DNA of 64,000 bases from Acidobacteriota bacterium (GCA_013289715.1 JABCZJ010000010.1:1-64000), one strand, 5' to 3'; counted from the first letter of the stretch, positions 17,488 through 26,713 are shown. Notes: a model not told the origin generated them from the letters alone. Numbers and translations: made by a program.

Positions 17488-19140
17488 CTACCTCGCGACC
17501 GAAGGCATGGTTAACGACGCGCTTTCCGCCGGCAGCAACGCCGGCGTCGCAGCGTCGCTCGCGTTCCGCTTCACATACAGCGCGCTCACCGGGTCCGAAT
17601 AAACCTTGTTCCAATCGGGCGACGACGCCAAGAGCGTCGCAAGTGGCTCATCCCGTTCGAGCAGGCATGACTGGATCCCGTACCCGCCGAGCACCTCGAG
17701 CGCGCCCGGCTTCAGCAGCGTGACGTGCATGTAGTCGCCCAGCACGCCGGTTTGTTCGAACAGTTCGCTGCGTCCATCAATAAAGGTTTTGTAGCCAGCC
17801 TCGATCATGTATCCGCCAAAGCCGTAACTATTGAAAAGAGGGCCTGGCACGGAGTGCGCGCGCATATATTCCAGAGCTTGCACTGGAAATTGTTCGGCGA
17901 CCCTCTTCTCCATGTCTGCCTTGCCAGGCGAGTAATGCACCATCGCAATGCCGATGCCCGCCATCAGCGCGAAATTAATCAGATATTGGTCCTTGGCCTT
18001 GCTGTAAGCGGGCGCCCATCTGGCCAGCATCGTCGCGGCCAGTGGCGCAAAGAATGGCACAAAGAGCAGCAGGAAACGCACGTGCAAGCACGCCATCGCC
18101 GTGCCGAATAGAAACAGCACGAATTCTGCAAAATGCCACGAAAACCGAAACACCACTTGCGCCAGGAAAAATCCCAACAGCAGCGCCAGAAATATTTTGC
18201 CGCCCGCCAGATTAAACGGCATCACCTGCCACTCCAAAATGCTTGCCACGCTGATGGGCAGCGAGGAAGCAACCGTAAACGGATAACCGGCCAGCCGCAC
18301 TCCGTACGGCGTGATCGGAATCACCAGCAGCGAAAGCAGGAACACAATTTCCAGCCGCAGCCGCTCCGCATTCGTCCAGCGGCGCGTTTCCAGGCTGCCA
18401 ATTTGAAAACTCATCAGGCCCGCAAAGAAGTACAGCGCAAACGTCCCCAAGCCGATGATCCAGGAACCGTGCGTGTTGACCCAAAACAAAAACAAGACCG
18501 GCAGCAGCCACACCGCGCGTTGCTTCCCCTGCCGAAAAAGTTCCAGCGCGATCAGCGTCAGAATCAAAAACAGATATCCAAGCATCTGCGGCCGCAAATT
18601 GAACGACGCATTCGCCAGCGCCAGCAACACGGCTGAAACCAGAAACGCCGCCTTGCAATTCCCCGAACGCAACGTCGCGAACGCGTAAAGCGCCAAAATG
18701 ACAGCGCTGGCCAGCACCGCGAGCAGCACTTCGAGCCCGCGCAAACCGCCGAGCCCGTACACCACCGCGAAAAAAACATCTCCCAGCCACTCGCAGGACA
18801 TCCACGGTGCGCCTGCCGAGGTGTACGAATACGGATCGGTCGTCGCCCAACGGTGCGTAGAAAGAATCAGTTCCCCGGTGCGAATGTGCCACCACAGATC
18901 CGGGTCCACGCTGAACGACCGCACCACCGCAAACGTCGCGCCCACCAGCAGCGCCCCCAGCATAGCCGGGAAAGAACACAGCCATCGCAACCGCTCGGTG
19001 ATCCCGCCTGCGGACGCAAAGCCGGCACCCGCCGCGGCACTCACATCGGCGCTTGCGTCGCGCCCCCCCGCGACAACCGCGCTACTCTGCGCCGGTCTGC
19101 CCGGAAGCCCTCTGCGTATCGCGATGTCCGCTTCGCTCAT
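17488..19140 (-). CDS. Large polytopic membrane protein, putative GT-C-like enzyme
   Basis: 550 residues with about ten to twelve membrane segments after a 55-residue Ala-rich N-terminal tail. The first extracytoplasmic loop reads SVDPDLWWHIRTGELILSTH and then TTDPYSYTSAGAPWMSCEW; an acidic residue beside aromatic residues in this loop is typical of lipid-linked GT-C enzymes such as GT39/GT83. The C-terminal soluble domain (LFNSYGFGGYMIEAGYKTFI, DGRSELFEQTGVL) recurs in acidobacterial relatives. The gene heads the GT2-methyltransferase-GT87 group with two-base spacing to GT2, so coupling is likely. The exact activity is unproven. Confidence 0.7.
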   Translation of the reverse strand: MSEADIAIRRGLPGRPAQSSAVVAGGRDASADVSAAAGAGFASAGGITERLRWLCSFPAMLGALLVGATFAVVRSFSVDPDLWWHIRTGELILSTHRWATTDPYSYTSAGAPWMSCEWLGDVFFAVVYGLGGLRGLEVLLAVLASAVILALYAFATLRSGNCKAAFLVSAVLLALANASFNLRPQMLGYLFLILTLIALELFRQGKQRAVWLLPVLFLFWVNTHGSWIIGLGTFALYFFAGLMSFQIGSLETRRWTNAERLRLEIVFLLSLLVIPITPYGVRLAGYPFTVASSLPISVASILEWQVMPFNLAGGKIFLALLLGFFLAQVVFRFSWHFAEFVLFLFGTAMACLHVRFLLLFVPFFAPLAATMLARWAPAYSKAKDQYLINFALMAGIGIAMVHYSPGKADMEKRVAEQFPVQALEYMRAHSVPGPLFNSYGFGGYMIEAGYKTFIDGRSELFEQTGVLGDYMHVTLLKPGALEVLGGYGIQSCLLERDEPLATLLASSPDWNKVYSDPVSALYVKRNASDAATPALLPAESASLTMPSVAR

Positions 19141-19288
19141 ATTCGCACTTAAAATTAGCAGCTACCGTAGCGCCAACAAGCGACCGGGATGCGATCCTTC
19201 CCCGAAGACTCTGCTGCACACCCCGGGTGTCACCTTTTGGATACAACTGAAGCGTTCAGCGCGGCCTGTCAGTCGGGATATCGCACTT
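19141..19288 (-). other. Spacer with a 13-base dyad
   Basis: Gap of 148 bases between the DUF362 gene and the glycan group. It contains ACACC-CCG-GGTGT at 19218-19230, about 78 bases upstream of the membrane-protein start, which could be an operator or part of a promoter. No sigma-54 or clear sigma-70 elements were found. Confidence 0.35.
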
Positions 19289-20224
19289 CTAATTCCAAAC
19301 TCCGCCCTCTGGTTCCCGCAACTCTTTAAACTCATCCAGCACCGCAAACGGCGTCCGCACCGACGCCACCGTCTCGCCAAGCTGCTGAATCTTCGCGGCA
19401 TCCACGTGTCCCAGCAAAGTCCCCGCAGCATTCAGGTATTTCACTTTTTCCGGCCGCAGTCCCATTACCCGGCAGCAAGTAGCATCCACCGCCACTGGAT
19501 CGTCACCAAGCACTAACACTCCGCACGGTTTGGGCGTTCCCTGTATCGGTCCGTTGCCCTCCATGCCCACGATGCCGTCCACAATCGCAAAATCAGGCCG
19601 CAACGCCGCGTTTATATCCAAAATTGATTTGTCAATACCCGCCCAGTGCAGCACGTTCTTGGGCCAGCCGTAGCAGCTCCCCGGCACGATGCCAAACATG
19701 TTTTTCAGCGACAAAGTAACGCCCGCCCAATGATGCGTCTTCAATTTAGGCATCGAAACCAGGAAGTCCACGCCGAGCGCTGTCTTAGGCAGGTACAGCT
19801 CGTTCAATCGTGACGCGTGCGTGCTCAACACCACTCGCTTCACATCGTCCAGATTCAAATCGACGAATATCCCTCCGAGAGGTCCGGCAAATTCGCGCAG
19901 CCGCACCGACTCAATAATTGCCTCGGTGTCGCGATCCATCGCCGGTCCGTCACCAATCAGAACCTGCGCGGCGCCCAGTCGCAAAAAACTCTCCCGCGTG
20001 GCGGCGATCACATACGGGTGGGTGTTCATTTCGCACAGAGGATCGAAGCCCACAAGATTGGGCTTCAGCAGCACAGTTTTGCCTTTTACGGGCAGTTCGA
20101 ACACACGGAGCGTCTGGTAGATCACCGCGGGCAGGTCCTGCTGGTAATTCACGGCGCGGCGGATTGCTACGCGCGAGGCGGTCCGCTGGAAAGACGGCAC
20201 CAGTGCAATATCAGGTTTGCGCAT
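19289..20224 (-). CDS. DUF362 domain protein
   Basis: 311 residues, matching DUF362 (PF04015): KGKTVLLKPNLVGFDP near residue 50, ATRESFLRLGAAQVLIGDGPA, the SMPKLKTHHWAGVTLSLKNMFGIVPG core near 170, and DPVAVDATCCRVMGL. DUF362 proteins sometimes carry Fe-S clusters; here only the CC pair and isolated Cys are seen, so no ferredoxin module is present. The function is unknown in the family. It starts three bases after the stop of the cyclase-like gene, so the two are almost certainly translated from one mRNA. Confidence 0.85.
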   Translation of the reverse strand: MRKPDIALVPSFQRTASRVAIRRAVNYQQDLPAVIYQTLRVFELPVKGKTVLLKPNLVGFDPLCEMNTHPYVIAATRESFLRLGAAQVLIGDGPAMDRDTEAIIESVRLREFAGPLGGIFVDLNLDDVKRVVLSTHASRLNELYLPKTALGVDFLVSMPKLKTHHWAGVTLSLKNMFGIVPGSCYGWPKNVLHWAGIDKSILDINAALRPDFAIVDGIVGMEGNGPIQGTPKPCGVLVLGDDPVAVDATCCRVMGLRPEKVKYLNAAGTLLGHVDAAKIQQLGETVASVRTPFAVLDEFKELREPEGGVWN

Positions 20225-20227
20225 GGC

Positions 20228-21208
20228 TCAGCAGAATTCTGCAACGCCGCCCGTGAGCCACTCGTGCCGCGGGCAGGACGCCAGGCAGGCCCACGATGCG
20301 ACCGCAATGTTTTGCAGAAATTCGTTCCGGCTGTACATTTCCGCAATCGTCGTGGCCCCCTGCGGCCATTTTCGTCCGCCTGCCTCCATCCCAATTCGCG
20401 CCAGCGCCAAGGAAGCTGCGCCACGCGCATTTCCAATGTTTCTCTCCAGCCAATCCAGGCTCATCACGAATTCCGGCCGCTTCGGCTCATCACGCAACGC
20501 CAGCAACGCCCAGACTGTGGGAACGATCAGCGGTTCGCCCGCGACTCCGTACACCATCGGGTTCCCGCAATTCCAGCCGCCCCCCGGACACATGCGGTCG
20601 TACAGCATACATCGCGCCAGCTCGCGCCGCCGCGCCGCGCCTTTAGGCAAGAGATCCCCGGGCGTTGACGCCAGCAAGATCAGGGCAAGCGAGGTGGGCT
20701 CCACCCAGCTGCTCGTGTGCGGAGTCCAGCCCCAGCCACGGTACGAATCATTCTGTTCAGTGATATTCCGATGGGAGAACAAGCGAGCCCGCCAGCGTCG
20801 CCACGTTGCGCTGTCGTGCGGCCAGTCGTTACAGATCCATTTCACTCCGGCCGCCACAGCCTCTCGCGCCTGCGCATCCGCCGCAAGCACCCAGCAGGCC
20901 AGCACCGTCACCCAAGATCCGCTGCTCTCTTCCGCTGCCGCCGGCCACGAACCATTCGCAAGTTGCGCTTTTTGTAAGAATTCCAACCCTCGTGCGGGAA
21001 TTTCGCCTGAAGACGCGGTGCTTTCGTGCGCGCGCAATGCCAGGATCGCCCAACAGGTTGGTTCCACCCGGCTCTGCAAACCCGCTTGGAATCCCCAACC
21101 TCCATCCGCATTTTGCGCACTGCGAATCAGCGGCAAACAGAGCTTCGCTGCAAACGCGGACTCACTCAAGAGATGCTGTGAATCGAGGCTGTCCCCGGCG
21201 GGAGTCAT
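20228..21208 (-). CDS. Prenyltransferase/squalene-oxidase repeat protein
   Basis: 326 residues from the ATG at 21206-21208; the longer frame overlaps the upstream regulator. It shows alpha/alpha-barrel QW-type repeats: NADGGWGFQAG (about 35), LANGSWPAAAEE, YRGWGWTPHTSSWVEPTS and PGGGWNCGNPM. This is the squalene-hopene cyclase/prenyltransferase fold. At half the usual cyclase length (about 630) and with no visible DxDD protonation motif it is unlikely to be a true triterpene cyclase. It lies between a sigma-54 activator and DUF362. It may bind an isoprenoid such as a lipid carrier, which is inference. Confidence 0.75.
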   Translation of the reverse strand: MTPAGDSLDSQHLLSESAFAAKLCLPLIRSAQNADGGWGFQAGLQSRVEPTCWAILALRAHESTASSGEIPARGLEFLQKAQLANGSWPAAAEESSGSWVTVLACWVLAADAQAREAVAAGVKWICNDWPHDSATWRRWRARLFSHRNITEQNDSYRGWGWTPHTSSWVEPTSLALILLASTPGDLLPKGAARRRELARCMLYDRMCPGGGWNCGNPMVYGVAGEPLIVPTVWALLALRDEPKRPEFVMSLDWLERNIGNARGAASLALARIGMEAGGRKWPQGATTIAEMYSRNEFLQNIAVASWACLASCPRHEWLTGGVAEFC

Positions 21209-21233
21209 TGTGATCGGCCTGGTCGGTTCGCCG

Positions 21234-22727
21234 TCACATAATCTGGCGCGACGACGGGGCCTGTTCGCTGTGCTCAATTGGCAGATCTTCGGGCACCTGC
21301 TGAATCCCCAATTGGCTGATCAACCGGTGCAGATACCCGCGCGCTACACGCAACGTTCGTGCGCTTTCCGCCTTCCGCCAGCCGCACTCGCGCAACGTGC
21401 GCAGCACCAGCCTGCGCTTGAATTGCCGTACTTCTTCCTCATAGGATTGGTTCGATTGCGGCGCTTCGCATGCGCCGCCGCGAATTGTAGCCGGCAGCTG
21501 CCAAATATCCACCGTAGGCCCTTCACACAACACGACGGCGCGCTGCACGGCATTCTCTAACTCGCGCACGTTTCCGGGCCAACTGTACTCTTCCAGTGCG
21601 CGCAGGGCTGGCTGCGAAAAACGCTTGGCTTTCTTCTTGAATCGTTCCGCAAAACTCTGCAGAAAATGTTGCGCCAGCAACGGAATATCGTCGTGGCGCT
21701 CTCGCAACGGAGGAAGATGCAACTGCACGACGTTTAGCCGGTAGTACAAATCATCGCGGAACTTCCCCTGTTGCACCATCGCAGCAAGATTCCGATTCGT
21801 CGCACAAACCAGCCGGATATTTACGTCAATCTTCACGTTGCTTCCGAGACGTTCGAAGCTTCTTTCCTGCAGCACCCGCAATAGCTTCGGTTGCAACCCC
21901 AAACTCAGATCGCCGATCTCATCCAGGAACATCGTTCCGGAATCCGCGGCCTCCACTCTGCCGCGACGCGTCGCGAACGCCCCGGTAAACGAACCTTTCT
22001 CGTGCCCAAATAGCTCGTCCTCGATCAGGGATTCCGGCAGGTTGGCGCACGAAAACGCTACCAGGGGGCGGCTACTGCGCGAGCTCATCTTGTGGATCGC
22101 TCGCGCCAGCAACTCCTTACCGGTTCCCGTTTCTCCGGTAATCAGAACGTTCACATCACAGGGAGCGATTTTCTTCGCGAGCGCGAAAAGATCCTGCATG
22201 ACGTTGGCGGTGCCCAGCAGCTCGTGCAGTCTTCCATCATTTCGCTCGCTGACGCGCAGCCGTGTCAATTCCTTCTCTGCAGCGTGAAATCGGTATGCGC
22301 GTTGCAGAATCAGCCGCAGTTCAACGATATTCGGCGGGTTCGTTGCGCTGTCGTACGCGCCGTGCTCGGTGACGCGCAGCGCTAGCTGCCGGTTCTCTGC
22401 GTCATACAACACCACCACAGGAGGATGCGAGGGAATCCTGCACCAGGTGTCAATCAGCCGCAATCCGGGTTCGCAATCTCCCTGCGTGCTGGAGGCGCGC
22501 AGATCCAGCAGTACTACGTCGCACCATTCGCGCAATTCGTTCAGATTGCTGAACTCGAATTCGCTGCCGACGTTATATTCGAACGCGCTTCCCAGTGCCC
22601 GCGCGATCGCGCCCGTTAAGCCCGTATCCTGGCTTACAAAACATACGTGCACAGTTTCATTAATCAAAGTTGTGCCCTCAGATTCCGGTTCGCGCGCCAC
22701 TCGTCGGCGAGCGAACTTCGGCACCAT
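21234..22727 (-). CDS. Sigma-54-dependent response regulator (NtrC/PrsR-like)
   Basis: 497 residues. Receiver-like domain about 25-145 with putative phosphoacceptor Asp75 (VVLLDLR) and a GAYD element. AAA+ domain with Walker A GETGTGKE (198-205), sigma-54 contact loop GSFTGA (245-250), Walker B GTMFLDEIGDL and R-finger region. C-terminal Fis-type helix-turn-helix (ESARTLRVARGYLHRLISQ). The architecture matches regulators such as PrsR of PEP-CTERM/exopolysaccharide systems; that subgroup is an inference. A TTG about 20 codons in is an alternative start. A perfect sigma-54 promoter lies upstream, so it probably regulates itself and the two genes after it. Confidence 0.92.
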   Translation of the reverse strand: MVPKFARRRVAREPESEGTTLINETVHVCFVSQDTGLTGAIARALGSAFEYNVGSEFEFSNLNELREWCDVVLLDLRASSTQGDCEPGLRLIDTWCRIPSHPPVVVLYDAENRQLALRVTEHGAYDSATNPPNIVELRLILQRAYRFHAAEKELTRLRVSERNDGRLHELLGTANVMQDLFALAKKIAPCDVNVLITGETGTGKELLARAIHKMSSRSSRPLVAFSCANLPESLIEDELFGHEKGSFTGAFATRRGRVEAADSGTMFLDEIGDLSLGLQPKLLRVLQERSFERLGSNVKIDVNIRLVCATNRNLAAMVQQGKFRDDLYYRLNVVQLHLPPLRERHDDIPLLAQHFLQSFAERFKKKAKRFSQPALRALEEYSWPGNVRELENAVQRAVVLCEGPTVDIWQLPATIRGGACEAPQSNQSYEEEVRQFKRRLVLRTLRECGWRKAESARTLRVARGYLHRLISQLGIQQVPEDLPIEHSEQAPSSRQIM

Positions 22728-23171
22728 TACCGCGGCTTCCAGGAAGAGCCGTCAGAGATTCACTTGGTCGGGCTGCAAAATCGTTCTCTCCCCCTGTCAT
22801 CTTGAGGGAACAATTTTGCAAGGGCTTTACGGACCGCAAGCGGTGTGCCAACGGAGCGATTATTGGGCGACAATGAATTCACCCAGCTAAGCTAGTCCCA
22901 GTCAACCAGTTCAGGACGCTAAAGTCAAGGGCGCAAGCGCGGCGAAGATCGGCATCGCCGCCCAGAGGTAAATCGAATGCATACTTTTGCTATGTTACTT
23001 CCCGATTGCTCGGTACAAGTACGGAACGAATCGTTTGCTTCTACCGACTCCTGTTACTCGAACACCCGTCCATGTCCCACCGAAACTCTATAATCGCCGC
23101 AAGATTCCGCCCGCGCAATCCCCTGTAATCAGACGTGCACATCCTCCGGCTCCGCTCCGCTGCGCCGCCCG
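22728..23171 (-). other. Regulatory gap upstream of the sigma-54 activator
   Basis: 444 bases without a convincing gene. It holds the sigma-54 promoter at 22836-22850 and, at its far side, the stop of the TonB-like gene. AT-richer patches near 22980-23040 may be an upstream activator or IHF-type region, but no exact site is claimed. Confidence 0.5.
22836..22850 (-). promoter_or_regulatory. Sigma-54 promoter, -24/-12 element
   Basis: On the minus strand the sequence reads TGGCAC-ACCGC-TTGC, a full match to the core TGGCAC-N5-TTGC consensus with correct spacing. It points toward the sigma-54 activator gene, whose ATG is about 109 bases downstream; transcription should begin near 22824. Confidence 0.8.
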
Positions 23172-24779
23172 CTACGGATTTAAAGCTTTGCTCGAATTTT
23201 CTATTGGAATTCCTATTAAAATTTCCACCGGCACGGGCTTGCCATCCCGCATTGCCGGCTTGAACTTCCATTGCGCAAACGCCGCGCGTGCCGCTGCATC
23301 CATTTCCGGCACAACGCTTTGGAATACTTCCAGGTTTTCCACAGCCCCGTCATCTCCGAGCGTGCCCTTCAGCACGATCATCTTGTAAGCCTTCTCGGGC
23401 GGAACCGGCAGCCGGTGGAAATCAAATCGCGCTTCCGCATCGGGTGGTACCAGTCCTTGCTCCAGATGAACAATTGTGCCGCGGGAGTCCGTCGTGGATT
23501 TTGCTCCGGTACTTGCCTTCAGGCAGTACTGCATTGCCCAACTCTGTCCCGGCATCGCCAGGAAAATCGAGTAAATCTTTCCGCAATGCAGAGCGCCATA
23601 GGCGTTCAGCCCGCCTCCACCCATCGGTCCCACCGAAACTACCAGAGAATTTTTTCGCACGTTGAACGAGGGCGGCACTGGATAAACCAGACTTAAGGCG
23701 AACTGGTTTTCCAGCTGCCCGCCCGAACCGTTTCCACCTTCCGCCCCTTTGACGCTTACCACGCCGGATGGCCCCGAACTCCCGCCTCCGCCGCCTTCGC
23801 CACCAGGCCCCACTCCGGTGCTGCCGTCGCCGCCCGCGCCGATCCCTGCCTTCCCGCCACCTTCGACGCCGGCGCCGACGCCTCCGACCGAGCCCGGCTC
23901 CGTTCCCGCGGGAGAAATTGAAAAATTGCCCCAGCGGTTTCCCGCAGGAATACTCACGGCCGTCGCTGGTCCGGCAGGATCCACGCCGAGCACCAGCAAC
24001 TCGGTGCCGTCGGGAATGTTCGCTCGGTCCCCGTTGCCTGAATCTCGATGCCCGCCTGCCGCGCTCTTCAAGGTCGGCTTCGCCGCTCCGGAGATCGGAA
24101 TTGGCAAGCGCGTCTGTGTCACGGGCGGCTTCAGAAACGTCGCGAGCGGTGAATCGGAGCCTTGCGCGGTAGGCGCTGGCGCGGCACCGGCGGTCACCTG
24201 GCGCGTCGTGCGAGTGGGGCTTGCGTCGTTTGCGCTCAGAGACGGCTTTGGAACATCCGACGGCGCGCTCAACACCACGTTCGGCAATTTGACCTCAGCC
24301 TGAATGAGCAGATCAGGCGGCGATGAACGCTGATAAATCGTTTGGCGGAAATTGTCGGGATGCGCCGGGTTCGAGACCGCTCTCAACTCATCTTGGTATG
24401 TGGTGCTTCCCAACGTCGGAAGCGATCTCTGGAATGCGCCGTCGCCCGGACGCGCTCCTGGACCGGCAGGCGTGATGCGCGGCAGCGGCCTCGCGAAATT
24501 CGCAGGCGGCAACGGATAGTAGATTTTCTCGTAGACCGGCGCGTCGTCCATCAGGCTCGAGGCAGCGGAAGGAATCGCGTGACTGGCGTAAATCACCAGC
24601 AGCAGCGCACAGCAGTGCAACGCTAAGGAAGCACCCACCGTCTTGCGCGGCATTCGCGCGCGCCCTACATTGCCGTGCCGGAACAGGTAAACCGTTCGGC
24701 GCGATGACGCTCGGTCCTCGCGCGAAAAAATCAACAAAAGCGATTCCCACATTCCCGCGAACGCGCTCGCCGGAGGCAT
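23172..24779 (-). CDS. TonB-like protein with Gly/Pro-rich periplasmic linker
   Basis: 535 residues from the ATG at 24777-24779, chosen because the 157 residues further upstream in the same frame are Cys/Trp-rich and unlike protein. A hydrophobic anchor at about 50-70 (SLALHCCALLLVIYASHA) is followed by a long Pro/Ala/Gly-rich periplasmic part including a Gly-only-like tract (GGVGAGVEGGGKAGIGAGG). A TonB C-terminal domain ends the protein (YKMIVLKGTLGDDGAVENLEV, MDAAARAAFAQWKFKPAMRDG). TonB proteins couple inner-membrane energy to outer-membrane receptors. No ExbB/ExbD gene is present here, so it may instead be a structural or sensory variant. Confidence 0.8.
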   Translation of the reverse strand: MPPASAFAGMWESLLLIFSREDRASSRRTVYLFRHGNVGRARMPRKTVGASLALHCCALLLVIYASHAIPSAASSLMDDAPVYEKIYYPLPPANFARPLPRITPAGPGARPGDGAFQRSLPTLGSTTYQDELRAVSNPAHPDNFRQTIYQRSSPPDLLIQAEVKLPNVVLSAPSDVPKPSLSANDASPTRTTRQVTAGAAPAPTAQGSDSPLATFLKPPVTQTRLPIPISGAAKPTLKSAAGGHRDSGNGDRANIPDGTELLVLGVDPAGPATAVSIPAGNRWGNFSISPAGTEPGSVGGVGAGVEGGGKAGIGAGGDGSTGVGPGGEGGGGGSSGPSGVVSVKGAEGGNGSGGQLENQFALSLVYPVPPSFNVRKNSLVVSVGPMGGGGLNAYGALHCGKIYSIFLAMPGQSWAMQYCLKASTGAKSTTDSRGTIVHLEQGLVPPDAEARFDFHRLPVPPEKAYKMIVLKGTLGDDGAVENLEVFQSVVPEMDAAARAAFAQWKFKPAMRDGKPVPVEILIGIPIENSSKALNP

Positions 24780-25300
24780 AAGCAATCGCAGCGGCTCACC
24801 GCCTGCGCTGGGGATGATTAGGGCTGCAGCGCCCTCACCTGAGCGCGGCGCCGCCGAGGAGAGAGGGATCCTCAGGATAGAGTTCTGTGCCCAGGCGAAT
24901 GTTGAGTGGTCCACCGTTGGTTTTCTCGCGTCAACGCGCTGCCGCTTGGTCTCGGACTTCGGCTTGGTCGAAACAGCTACCGTACTGCGAGGCCCCTGTA
25001 ACTTAAAGCAACTCTGGAACCAACAGCACAACCTCCATCGGAATGCGCATTGCCCGGAAATTCCGGGGCGAATTTCCGGGTGAGCGTCACCATTCGTGTA
25101 CGCTCCCTGGTCCATCGCGCCAGCTTTTGGTAACCAAACCCTTGTGCCTGCGGTACATATAGACCACGCTCGCTGCAACAATGCGCCGATCCCTGAAGCC
25201 ATGAGACTTGCTGTCGTGACGAAGTAAATTCGAAACTGGTTTGGTATCACTTCTGCATGGACGCCCTTGGAACCAGGCCTAGTCTCTGGTCACACTGCCC
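24780..25300. other. Divergent intergenic region
   Basis: 521 bases between the divergently transcribed TonB-like and PEGA genes. It contains a strong dyad at 25053-25080 and otherwise no convincing coding frame. Promoters for both genes should lie here. Confidence 0.45.
25053..25080. promoter_or_regulatory. Perfect 10-base inverted repeat
   Basis: CCCGGAAATT (25053-25062), eight-base loop, AATTTCCGGG (25071-25080). The left arm itself overlaps a second dyad, CCGGAA-A-TTCCGG, so three half-sites are packed together. This looks more like a protein operator than a terminator because no T-run follows on either side. Confidence 0.45.
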
Positions 25301-25831
25301 ATGAAAGCTTTTCTTGCATTTCGGACCGGCCGCGCAACGATTCTGCTGTTCGTGCTACCGTTGTGCCCGGCGATTCTGCTTTTCTCGGCCGTCGCGAGCG
25401 TCCAATCATCGGCAGAGAACTCGGGCCAGTCTACCGCGGCCACCTCCGCAGCTTCGGTCCAGGCAAAGCCTGACGCACCCGCGACACCGGCAAACTCCGT
25501 CGAGGATCCAGCCAAACCGCAGCACCTTGCGCCTCCGCTCGGGCCGCCTCCAGACTTGGCAAATCGTCAGGCGCTCGAACAGCATGCAGGCAAGAACGCG
25601 TGCAAGCTGCTGCTGCGCTCCACCCCCTCTACAGCGCAAGTATTTGTGGATGGCGCTTTCGTCGGCAATAGTCCGCTCGAGCTCGTCGTGGCTCCGGGAA
25701 AATATCAAATCGAAATGCGGGGGCAGCGCCTGGATTCCGCCAGGCGCACAGTGGATTTGCTTCCGCGCGAAACGCGTGAAGTGGCTTTGCCGCTGGCGGC
25801 GCGATATCCCACGCACGTCACAGCGCAATAG
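25301..25831 (+). CDS. Exported PEGA-domain protein
   Basis: 176 residues. An N-terminal hydrophobic segment (about 12-33) acts as signal or anchor. A Ser/Ala/Pro linker follows, then a PEGA domain at about 100-165: CKLLLRSTPSTAQVFVDG, FVGNSPLELVVAPGKYQIEM and RETREVALPL. PEGA modules are surface or periplasmic beta domains often linked to S-layer or cell-wall binding. The next gene starts 39 bases later on the same strand. Promoter not identified. Confidence 0.75.
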   Translation: MKAFLAFRTGRATILLFVLPLCPAILLFSAVASVQSSAENSGQSTAATSAASVQAKPDAPATPANSVEDPAKPQHLAPPLGPPPDLANRQALEQHAGKNACKLLLRSTPSTAQVFVDGAFVGNSPLELVVAPGKYQIEMRGQRLDSARRTVDLLPRETREVALPLAARYPTHVTAQ

Positions 25832-25870
25832 AAATCGCTTCCGAATCCCTCGGAATGGAAGGAGTCCAGC

Positions 25871-26713
25871 ATGGCAGGCATCGATTTTGACCGGCAAGTA
25901 TTCGTCGCCCCCGCCGAACAACCGGCGCCGCAACAGCCCCGCGCCCTGGGCCTGGTAATTCTCGCGATCGCCGTCATCGGCATCGCCTTCATCGGCTACA
26001 AGCTTCTCTCCTATGCCGGGGAGAGCGGCACATCCGCTGAATCCAACAGCCTCCAACAAATTCAACAACAGCTCGCGGACATAAAAGACCGCATGGATCA
26101 GATGGAGAAGCGGCACAAGACCGCCGCACCCGAATCCGCGCTCCCGCCGTCCAGAGCGGAAGCCTCAGTCCCTGCGGCAACCAGTCGCACCAAACCCGCT
26201 TATCAAATCTCTGCCGCCAGTGCATTGAATCCGCAGCGCGTTCCCCCCAGCCCCAGCGCCCAGCCGCTCGCACCACGCACCGTGCCCGCTTCTGCTGAAA
26301 GTGATAGCGCCAACCGCGAGGCCTGGAAGGCCACATCCGACCGTCTGGCCGACGTCGTCGGGGCCGTCGGTTCGCAACAAGGGGAAATTGCCCAGACACG
26401 CGACCAGCTGAATCAGCTGCTCGCGCAAACTCGCCGCACCGCGTTGCAATTTGAGCTCAGTCGCGGGCCGGACCGTCAATCCGTCGGTCCTGTCGAACTG
26501 CAATTGAAAAACACCGATCCGAAAGCGGAGCGTTACACCGTCTGTGTGTACGTGGACAGCAAATGCATCGAGTTGAAAAACCGCGTTCTGGATGAAGTCG
26601 TGGTCTTCGTGCTGGCGCGCGGCACCGCGCCGCTGGAACTGGTGGCAACCAGAATCAGCCGCGACGAAATCGTGGGTTATCTGGAAGTTCCCACCGAAAA
26701 ACTGGGGCGTTAG
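25871..26713 (+). CDS. Membrane-anchored coiled-coil protein of unknown function
   Basis: 280 residues with one membrane helix at about 26-46 (GLVILAIAVIGIAFIGYKLL), a coiled coil (SLQQIQQQLADIKDRMDQMEKR), an Ala/Pro/Ser-rich linker, a second short coiled coil (SQQGEIAQTRDQLNQLLAQ) and a C-terminal beta domain (ALQFELSRGPD..., YTVCVYVDSKCIELKNRVLDEVV). It has a GGAAGGAG ribosome site. Predicted type II membrane topology. No family recognised. Its stop overlaps the stop of the convergent AAA+ gene by four bases. Confidence 0.75.
   Translation: MAGIDFDRQVFVAPAEQPAPQQPRALGLVILAIAVIGIAFIGYKLLSYAGESGTSAESNSLQQIQQQLADIKDRMDQMEKRHKTAAPESALPPSRAEASVPAATSRTKPAYQISAASALNPQRVPPSPSAQPLAPRTVPASAESDSANREAWKATSDRLADVVGAVGSQQGEIAQTRDQLNQLLAQTRRTALQFELSRGPDRQSVGPVELQLKNTDPKAERYTVCVYVDSKCIELKNRVLDEVVVFVLARGTAPLELVATRISRDEIVGYLEVPTEKLGR

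Noticed and set aside
24780..25250. Upstream in-frame extension of the TonB-like gene (157 residues)
   Set aside because: The extension is rich in Trp, Cys and Arg without domain character; the ATG at 24779 gives a sensible protein with its membrane anchor near the start.
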